Shown piece by piece: positions 1 to 3,529 of a stretch of 5,234 bases of DNA. Below the pieces are notes generated by a model. It did no database searches. It was not told the DNA's origin and saw only the letters and a list, made by a program, of their open reading frames with translations. The stretch spans positions 1 through 5,234 of the forward strand of contig JALWNF010000090.1 in NCBI GenBank assembly GCA_026995985.1, in the 5' to 3' direction. The translations under genes were made by a program, and so were the position numbers. The DNA is from Campylobacteraceae bacterium. GTDB lineage: Bacteria > Campylobacterota > Campylobacteria > Campylobacterales > Sulfurovaceae. How positions within the stretch are numbered: position 1 is the first letter of the stretch; every line of letters starts with the position of its first letter.

Positions 1-1
1 G

Positions 2-55
2 ACTGATGAGTTTTTAAATATTATGAAAGAGATTGAGAATGGAAAAAGCCTATAA
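2..55 (+). CDS. 3' end of an upstream gene, possibly waaA (KDO transferase)
   Basis: An open frame enters from the left edge and ends at TAA (53-55), giving the C-terminal 17 residues TDEFLNIMKEIENGKSL. This tail is too short to identify by sequence. The identity is inferred only from synteny: in Campylobacter jejuni the gene before the pseudouridine synthase and ffh is kdtA/waaA, the membrane-associated transferase that adds KDO to lipid A. The last 17 bases overlap the start of the next gene in another frame, which suggests translational coupling within one operon. The stretch also carries the AAAGAGA that serves the next gene as ribosome binding site. I am fairly sure this is a real coding end and unsure of the product. 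Confidence 0.5.
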   Translation, partial: TDEFLNIMKEIENGKSL

Positions 56-776
56 ACTATTAGCTCTCCAAGAGGGTATATCTAATAAAAAAGCAAAAGA
101 GCTAATTGACCGTGGATTGGTCTACTATCTTGACCGAAAAATTAAGATTGCAAGAGCCCAGATGCCAAAAGATACACGCTTTAGAGTAGAGAGCATAGAT
201 AATGTAAAGATTATCTATCAAGATGAGAATATTGTAGCTGTTAATAAACCAGCCTTGTTAGATAGTTATGAGTTGGCTACTGCTTTAGATGGTGATGCCA
301 AGCTTATTCACAGACTTGACCGTGATACCTCTGGAGTGCTACTCTTTGCAAGAGATGATGAGTTTTTACAAAATGCTATTGAAGCATTTAAACAGCGAAA
401 AGTAAAAAAGCGTTATGTTGCTTGGGTTGAGGGGGTCTTTTGTGAAGAGAGAAAGATAGATGCTCCCATTGTTACCCATAAACAGGGTGGAAAAGCATTT
501 TCCCAAATTAACAAAGAGAGAGGACAACCTGCTGTAACAGTAGTTAGACCATTGGAGATTCAGGGTAAAAAGTCTAAAGTTGAGATTGAGATTATGACAG
601 GGCGTACTCATCAAATTCGTCTACATCTCTCTAGCATTGGTCACCCTATTGTTGGTGATGAGCGTTATGGTTCAGTGACACGTTCAAAGAGAATTTTGCT
701 TCATGCTAAGGCGATTTCTCTTTTAGGTTATGCTTTTGAGGCTAAAGAGCCTAGAGATATACAGAAGTATAAATAG
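39..776 (+). CDS. RluA-family rRNA pseudouridine synthase
   Basis: This 245-residue enzyme is expected to isomerise specific uridines in ribosomal RNA to pseudouridine in the cytoplasm. Residues about 1-50 resemble an S4-like RNA-binding domain. The catalytic core carries the family signature HRLDRDTSG (residues 91-99), with the presumed catalytic Asp at residue 94 (codon 318-320). KRYVAWVEG follows, and then the C-terminal motif GRTHQIRLHLSSIGHPIVGD with YG. The segment that in many RluA proteins reads NKPxGxxVHP is here NKPALLDSYEL, so the VHP part is missing. I chose ATG at 39 because AAAGAGA (26-32) lies 6 bases upstream; a TTG at 33 would have no room for a ribosome binding site. The gene overlaps the upstream coding end by 17 bases. 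The family is certain, but the target uridine cannot be told, so I give no symbol. Confidence 0.93.
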   Translation: MEKAYKLLALQEGISNKKAKELIDRGLVYYLDRKIKIARAQMPKDTRFRVESIDNVKIIYQDENIVAVNKPALLDSYELATALDGDAKLIHRLDRDTSGVLLFARDDEFLQNAIEAFKQRKVKKRYVAWVEGVFCEERKIDAPIVTHKQGGKAFSQINKERGQPAVTVVRPLEIQGKKSKVEIEIMTGRTHQIRLHLSSIGHPIVGDERYGSVTRSKRILLHAKAISLLGYAFEAKEPRDIQKYK

Positions 777-779
777 GAG
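775..779 (+). promoter_or_regulatory. Shine-Dalgarno AGGAG of the 45-codon ORF
   Basis: AGGAG begins inside the TAG stop of the pseudouridine synthase gene and lies 6 bases before ATG 786. This near-consensus site at ideal spacing is the main reason to accept the very short ORF behind it as a real gene. Confidence 0.75.
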
Positions 780-785
780 TTAGAT

Positions 786-923
786 ATGAATGGAACTTTA
801 CCTGAAGAGAATATATTTTACTATATTGGTTATGTTGTAATATTGGTTGCTTTTTATTTTGTTTTGAAGTCACCTAAAAAAGATGATAAAGATACAAATA
901 GCAAAAAAGAGAATAAGAAGTAG
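786..923 (+). CDS. 45-residue single-pass membrane protein, unrecognised
   Basis: This short gene begins 9 bases after the pseudouridine synthase stop, behind a good AGGAG site, and ends at TAG 921-923. The 45-residue product has a short acidic N-terminus (MNGTLPEEN) and one hydrophobic helix at about residues 10-27 (IFYYIGYVVILVAFYFVL). A highly charged, lysine-rich tail follows (KSPKKDDKDTNSKKENKK). The positive-inside rule predicts an outside N-terminus and a cytoplasmic tail. I do not recognise a family. The general shape (one helix plus charged tail) recalls small accessory subunits such as CcoQ or YajC, but no diagnostic motif of either is present. It lies in the operon between rRNA modification and ffh, and its stop precedes the ffh promoter. 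The spacing, Shine-Dalgarno and sensible topology support a real gene; the function is unknown. Confidence 0.72.
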   Translation: MNGTLPEENIFYYIGYVVILVAFYFVLKSPKKDDKDTNSKKENKK

Positions 924-934
924 TATTAAGAGCA

Positions 935-946
935 TTTTGCTATAAT
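935..946 (+). promoter_or_regulatory. Extended -10 promoter for ffh
   Basis: The sequence TTTTGCTATAAT contains a perfect TATAAT (941-946) preceded by TGC, an extended -10. No good -35 is visible about 17 bases upstream, which is usual for housekeeping sigma-factor promoters of Campylobacter and Helicobacter. Transcription would start near 952-954 and leave a leader of roughly 33 bases before the ffh ATG. The site lies just after the stop of the 45-codon gene, so ffh can be transcribed independently of the upstream genes. Confidence 0.7.
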
Positions 947-985
947 CCTAACAATAAATTTTTATGAAGTATAGAGAGATAAAAT

Positions 986-2326
986 ATGTTTGATACACTA
1001 ACTAGCAGTTTTAAAAGTGCAGTAGACAAAATTCGTTTTTATGATGACGATAAAGCATTAAAAAAAGCACTTACAGAACTTAAAAAATCGCTACTAAAAG
1101 CAGATGTTCACCATAAAGTTGTAAAAGAGCTTTTGACCAATGTAGAAAAAGAGGTTAAAGGCGATGTAGGAAAAGAGAAGTTTTTAAGAGCATTAGAGAA
1201 AGAGTTAACACGCATCTTGACAGCCAAAGGAAATCAAGGATTTGTCTTTGCCTCTAAGCCACCAACAGTAGTTCTTATGATTGGTCTTCAAGGTTCTGGT
1301 AAGACAACAACTACAGGTAAATTGGCTCACTTCTTAAAAGAGCAGAAGAAGAAAAAAGTTCTTGTTGCGGCAGGAGACTTACAACGTTTAGCTGCTGTTG
1401 AGCAACTTCGACAGATTTGTGAACAGATTGATGTAACACTTGTTGCCAATGAGAGTAAAACAGCTGAAGAGATTGTAAAAGAGGCATTAACAAAAGCTAA
1501 AAAAGAGCTTTATGATGTAGTTCTAATAGATACAGCAGGGCGTTTAGCGATTGATGATGAGTTGATGGAAGAGTTGGCAAATATTAAAAAGGTTGCGCAA
1601 CCTGATGAACTCTTCTATGTTGCAGATGCCATGACAGGAATGGACGCTGTACGAACAGCTCAAACATTTAAAGATAAGATAGGTATTACAGGGGTTATTC
1701 TAACTAAATTTGATGGTGACTCAAAAGGTGGAATTGCCCTTGGTATTGCTCATCAAGTTGGTGTGCCATTGCGATTTATTGGTGCTGGTGAAAAAATGCC
1801 TGACCTTGAACAGTTTATTCCAGACAGAATTGTATCTCGTCTTATGGGTGCAGGAGACTTGGAGTCTTTGGCTGAGAGGACAGCAAATATTATTAGTGAA
1901 AAGAAGGCAAAACAGCTTACTAAAAAGATTAAAAAGGGTCAGTTTAACTTCAATGACTTCTTAGAGCAGATGGAGTCGATGAAAAAGCTAGGGAGCATGA
2001 AATCTATTATGGGCATGATTCCAGGTATGGGAGCTATGGCAAAACAGATTGGTGATTTGGACTTAGAGAACTCTCAAGAGATGAAGCAGATTAAGGCACT
2101 TATCTCCTCTATGACTCCAAAAGAGAGAGAGAACCCAGACCTTTTAAACAATACACGAAAAAGAAGATTAGCCAAAGGTGCAGGACTCTCTCAAATGCAA
2201 GTTAATCGTATATTAAAGCAGTTTAAAAATGCATCTAAAATGGCAAAACAGCTCTCAGGAAAAGGTGGTATGAAGAAGATGCAAGAGATGATAAAGCAGA
2301 TGCAGAGTGGAGGGATTCCTAGGTAA
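986..2326 (+). CDS. ffh: Signal recognition particle protein Ffh (SRP54)
   Basis: Ffh is the GTPase that, with 4.5S RNA, binds hydrophobic signal sequences on translating ribosomes and docks with FtsY to deliver inner-membrane proteins to SecYEG. The complete 446-residue protein is of normal length. The helical N domain covers about residues 1-90. The G domain has the P-loop GLQGSGKT (100-107), GDLQRLAAVEQL (130-141), DTAGR (182-186), TKFDGDSKGG (240-249) and GAGEK (266-270). The methionine-rich M domain runs from about 300 to the end and includes MKSIMGMIPGMGAM and the RNA-binding helix-turn-helix RRLAKGAGLSQMQVNRILKQF region (393-413). It ends in SGGIPR. ATG 986 follows a weak GAGAG-type site (about 973-979) and the extended -10 promoter. 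The expected next gene, rpsP, is absent. Identity is certain. Confidence 0.99.
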   Translation: MFDTLTSSFKSAVDKIRFYDDDKALKKALTELKKSLLKADVHHKVVKELLTNVEKEVKGDVGKEKFLRALEKELTRILTAKGNQGFVFASKPPTVVLMIGLQGSGKTTTTGKLAHFLKEQKKKKVLVAAGDLQRLAAVEQLRQICEQIDVTLVANESKTAEEIVKEALTKAKKELYDVVLIDTAGRLAIDDELMEELANIKKVAQPDELFYVADAMTGMDAVRTAQTFKDKIGITGVILTKFDGDSKGGIALGIAHQVGVPLRFIGAGEKMPDLEQFIPDRIVSRLMGAGDLESLAERTANIISEKKAKQLTKKIKKGQFNFNDFLEQMESMKKLGSMKSIMGMIPGMGAMAKQIGDLDLENSQEMKQIKALISSMTPKERENPDLLNNTRKRRLAKGAGLSQMQVNRILKQFKNASKMAKQLSGKGGMKKMQEMIKQMQSGGIPR

Positions 2327-2400
2327 TATCGTAACTAAAATTATAGGTTAGTTAAAATAGAGTAATGTTTTCATAGTTTTTTAATAGAGAATTTAATGAT

Positions 2401-2423
2401 AATATTATATATATATTTTTTTT
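2401..2423 (+). terminator. Possible weak terminator of ffh
   Basis: AATAT (2401-2405) can pair with ATATT (2413-2417), and the run of eight Ts at 2416-2423 follows directly. The stem is only five A-T pairs, so hairpin stability would be very low. It is the only place downstream of ffh with a long T-tract on the + strand. I list it as the best available candidate, not as a confident terminator. Confidence 0.25.
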
Positions 2424-2430
2424 ATGAGGA

Positions 2431-2448
2431 TATTATAACCCTATAATA
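2431..2448. repeat. Perfect inverted repeat TATTATA-ACCC-TATAATA
   Basis: Two 7-base arms are exactly reverse-complementary and separated by ACCC. Each arm contains TATAAT on one strand, so the element could present a -10 hexamer in both directions, or form a small all-AT hairpin, or bind a dimeric regulator. There is no clear -35 on either side and no gene start close by. In DNA this AT-rich a short palindrome can arise by chance. Confidence 0.4.
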
Positions 2449-2500
2449 GTTACTTTTTATAATTTATCCATAAGTTTCTCTTCTTTTATCTAAAGTGCAT

Positions 2501-2731
2501 TTATATAATATCCATCTCTTTCGTATTTTTATTATGTTTGATAGTTAAAATAATAGCTGAAATTAAAAAGAGTGTAAAAAATGTTAAGCTAACTAAAGTT
2601 GCTAGATTAAATCCCACTTGTAACATATGTCTAATAGTATACTCTCCTGTAATATAGACTAATACAAAGCAGATTACTATCCACATACGTATAGTTTTAT
2701 TTTTCTCTTTTAGTACTATTATCTTACTCAT
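2501..2731 (-). CDS. 76-residue two-helix membrane protein, unrecognised
   Basis: This minus-strand gene encodes a small, very hydrophobic protein. The N-terminus is basic (K3, K8, K10, K12, R15). One transmembrane segment covers about residues 16-33 and a second about 42-64, joined by a short turn with R34 and H35. The tail is polar (KHNKNTKEMD). The charge pattern predicts both ends in the cytoplasm. Glu30 sits near the end of the first helix. The start ATG (2729-2731) has a perfect AGGAGG eight bases upstream, much stronger than any other ribosome binding site in the window, so translation is likely. I do not recognise the family. It stands alone between ffh and the surface-protein operon, converging with the first and diverging from the second, in DNA far richer in A+T than the conserved genes. 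It may be an acquired or lineage-specific gene. Confidence 0.7.
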   Translation of the reverse strand: MSKIIVLKEKNKTIRMWIVICFVLVYITGEYTIRHMLQVGFNLATLVSLTFFTLFLISAIILTIKHNKNTKEMDII

Positions 2732-2739
2732 ATGTTTAT

Positions 2740-2745
2740 CCTCCT
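2740..2745 (-). promoter_or_regulatory. Consensus Shine-Dalgarno AGGAGG
   Basis: Read on the minus strand this is GAGGAGG with AGGAGG at 2745-2740, eight bases before the ATG at 2731. It fixes the start of the small membrane-protein gene and argues that the gene is functional. Confidence 0.8.
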
Positions 2746-2835
2746 CAACTTTAGTTAATTAATAGTGTAGCTTTTAATAGCTTAAAAATTCTATTTTTTT
2801 GTAATAAGTTTAAAGTGAGTTTTAACAAAAAATTT

Positions 2836-2862
2836 AGACTAGTTACAATAAGGAGTCTTTTT
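2836..2862 (+). terminator. Small hairpin with T-run, possible terminator or attenuator
   Basis: AGACT (2836-2840) pairs with AGTCT (2854-2858). Inside, TTA (2843-2845) can pair with TAA (2849-2851). The hairpin is followed by TTTTT (2858-2862). It has the layout of an intrinsic terminator on the + strand, but no + strand gene lies between it and ffh, and the stem is short. It could end read-through transcripts or form a leader structure for the following operon. Low confidence. Confidence 0.2.
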
Positions 2863-2981
2863 AAAATCTATAATCATTAAATAAATATTAAATTATAAAT
2901 ATAATATAAATAATAAATATTTTCATAATAACTTAATTAAACATAGGATATTATTACAAAATTATTATATATTTATATTAA

Positions 2982-2986
2982 AAGGA
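2982..2986 (+). promoter_or_regulatory. Shine-Dalgarno AAGGA of the beta-barrel gene
   Basis: AAGGA lies eight bases before ATG 2995 and is one of very few G-containing words in the surrounding AT-rich leader. It supports the chosen start, which also gives a proper signal peptide. Confidence 0.65.
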
Positions 2987-2994
2987 TAACAAAA

Positions 2995-3519
2995 ATGTTT
3001 AATAAGATTATTTTAGTAATTTTAACTATGATTACATTTTCTTATGCTAGTAATGAGTTTTCATCTGAACGAATACTTGGTATAGAAGTTGGCTACTCGA
3101 CTGTGAATTCACCTAATATAGTTGGCGTAACAGAATCAAAGTCAGATGCAGAATTTGGAATTAGACTAGGAGCTCAAAATGAAGATTGGAGAACTACAAT
3201 AAGAGCTAATTTTCTCAATGTACAAGGAAGAAATTATGAAAAAGTTATGTTAGATTTTGACCATTTTGTGTGGGCTAGTCTGTATAAGACAGATATGATA
3301 GTTTTTAAACCATATTTAGGTGCACATATTGGTTGGTTACGTTATACAGATGAGATAATTTCAGGTAAAAGTGGTTTAGCTTATGGTGGGCAATTAGGGT
3401 TGGCCTTTAATGTGCTTAATGAGGTAGATTTTGATATTGCATATAGATATACATCTACAAAAACAGAAGGTGTAGATAATATGAGTTCAGCAGTATTTGG
3501 TGTTAATTATTTATATTAG
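2995..3519 (+). CDS. Small outer-membrane beta-barrel protein (OmpA/OmpX-like fold)
   Basis: This 174-residue protein begins with a signal peptide (MFNKIILVILTMITFSYA) probably cut after Ala18, giving a mature protein of about 156 residues. The mature part shows eight alternating amphipathic stretches at about residues 27-37, 51-61, 65-76, 82-97, 104-118, 127-141, 143-155 and 163-174. Glycines and aromatic residues lie at strand ends. The last residue is Tyr (GVNYLY), matching the aromatic C-terminal signal read by the BAM complex. This fits an eight-strand barrel of the OMP_b-brl/OmpX class, too small for a diffusion porin and lacking a periplasmic OmpA domain. It begins an operon with the Ig-repeat lipoprotein, whose ATG follows 10 bases after this stop, so the two probably work together at the cell surface. 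The specific function is unknown. The fold was judged by eye. Confidence 0.82.
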   Translation: MFNKIILVILTMITFSYASNEFSSERILGIEVGYSTVNSPNIVGVTESKSDAEFGIRLGAQNEDWRTTIRANFLNVQGRNYEKVMLDFDHFVWASLYKTDMIVFKPYLGAHIGWLRYTDEIISGKSGLAYGGQLGLAFNVLNEVDFDIAYRYTSTKTEGVDNMSSAVFGVNYLY

Positions 3520-3521
3520 GA
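3518..3521 (+). promoter_or_regulatory. AGGA ribosome binding site overlapping the barrel-gene stop
   Basis: AGGA begins inside the TAG stop (3517-3519) of the barrel gene and ends eight bases before ATG 3530. The overlap of stop and ribosome binding site points to coupled translation of the two surface proteins from one mRNA. Confidence 0.6.
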
Positions 3522-3529
3522 TATATAGT

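Larger units (their letters stand above)
2327..2500. other. AT-rich intergenic region between convergent genes
   Basis: This non-coding spacer separates the 3' ends of ffh and the minus-strand membrane-protein gene. It holds three weak structures. The first is an inverted repeat TAACTAA/TTAGTTA (2332-2338 and 2348-2354) with no T-run after it. The second is an (AT)n run leading into eight Ts (2416-2423). The third is a perfect 7-bp inverted repeat (2431-2448, listed separately). No convincing GC-rich terminator hairpin is present, although two converging genes would be expected to have one. I see no tRNA, small protein gene or mobile-element end here. Confidence 0.6.
2732..2994. other. Extremely AT-rich divergent intergenic region
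   Basis: The region separates two divergent genes and must hold their promoters. The right part is exceptional: 2881-2990 contains only 9 G or C in 110 bases. It is full of A- and T-tracts likely to bend or melt easily. TATAAT occurs at 2869-2874 on the + strand, about 120 bases before the next start, but no matching -35 lies at normal spacing. So many TAT/AAT words are present that no promoter can be assigned safely. No coding sequence, RNA gene or repeat family was recognised. The composition resembles DNA bound by nucleoid silencing proteins, which is inference only. Confidence 0.6.

Noticed and set aside
33..38. TTG at 33 as start of the pseudouridine synthase gene
   Set aside because: It adds only two residues (M-R) and lies directly after the AAAGAGA site with no spacing. 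ATG 39 has a 6-base spacing and is preferred.
366..614. 82-codon minus-strand ORF inside the pseudouridine synthase gene
   Set aside because: It lies wholly within a gene with conserved catalytic motifs, has no recognisable domain and reads as an antisense shadow.
1311..1493. 60-codon minus-strand ORF inside ffh
   Set aside because: It is a shadow of the Ffh GTPase domain, with leucine/glutamine-rich nonsense typical of an antisense reading of lysine/alanine codons.
1710..1964. 84-codon + strand ORF in another frame of ffh
   Set aside because: It overlaps the conserved G4/G5 motifs and M-domain start of Ffh. No ribosome binding site or sensible protein features.
2130..2230. GAG in place of GSG in the RNA-binding motif of Ffh as an anomaly
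   Set aside because: The middle residue varies among bacterial Ffh proteins as far as I recall, and the surrounding RR and NRxLKQF residues are intact.
2332..2354. Inverted repeat TAACTAA/TTAGTTA just after ffh as its terminator
   Set aside because: The stem is seven bases with one G-C pair, and AAAATAGAG, not a T-run, follows it, so it does not fit an intrinsic terminator.
2770..2786. TAGCTTTTAATAGCT element upstream of the minus-strand gene as a hairpin or operator
   Set aside because: Only four bases (AGCT) pair on each side, which is expected by chance in this DNA.
2869..2874. TATAAT as promoter of the beta-barrel operon
   Set aside because: It is about 120 bases from the start codon with no -35 at normal spacing, and many similar words occur between it and the gene, so assignment would be arbitrary.
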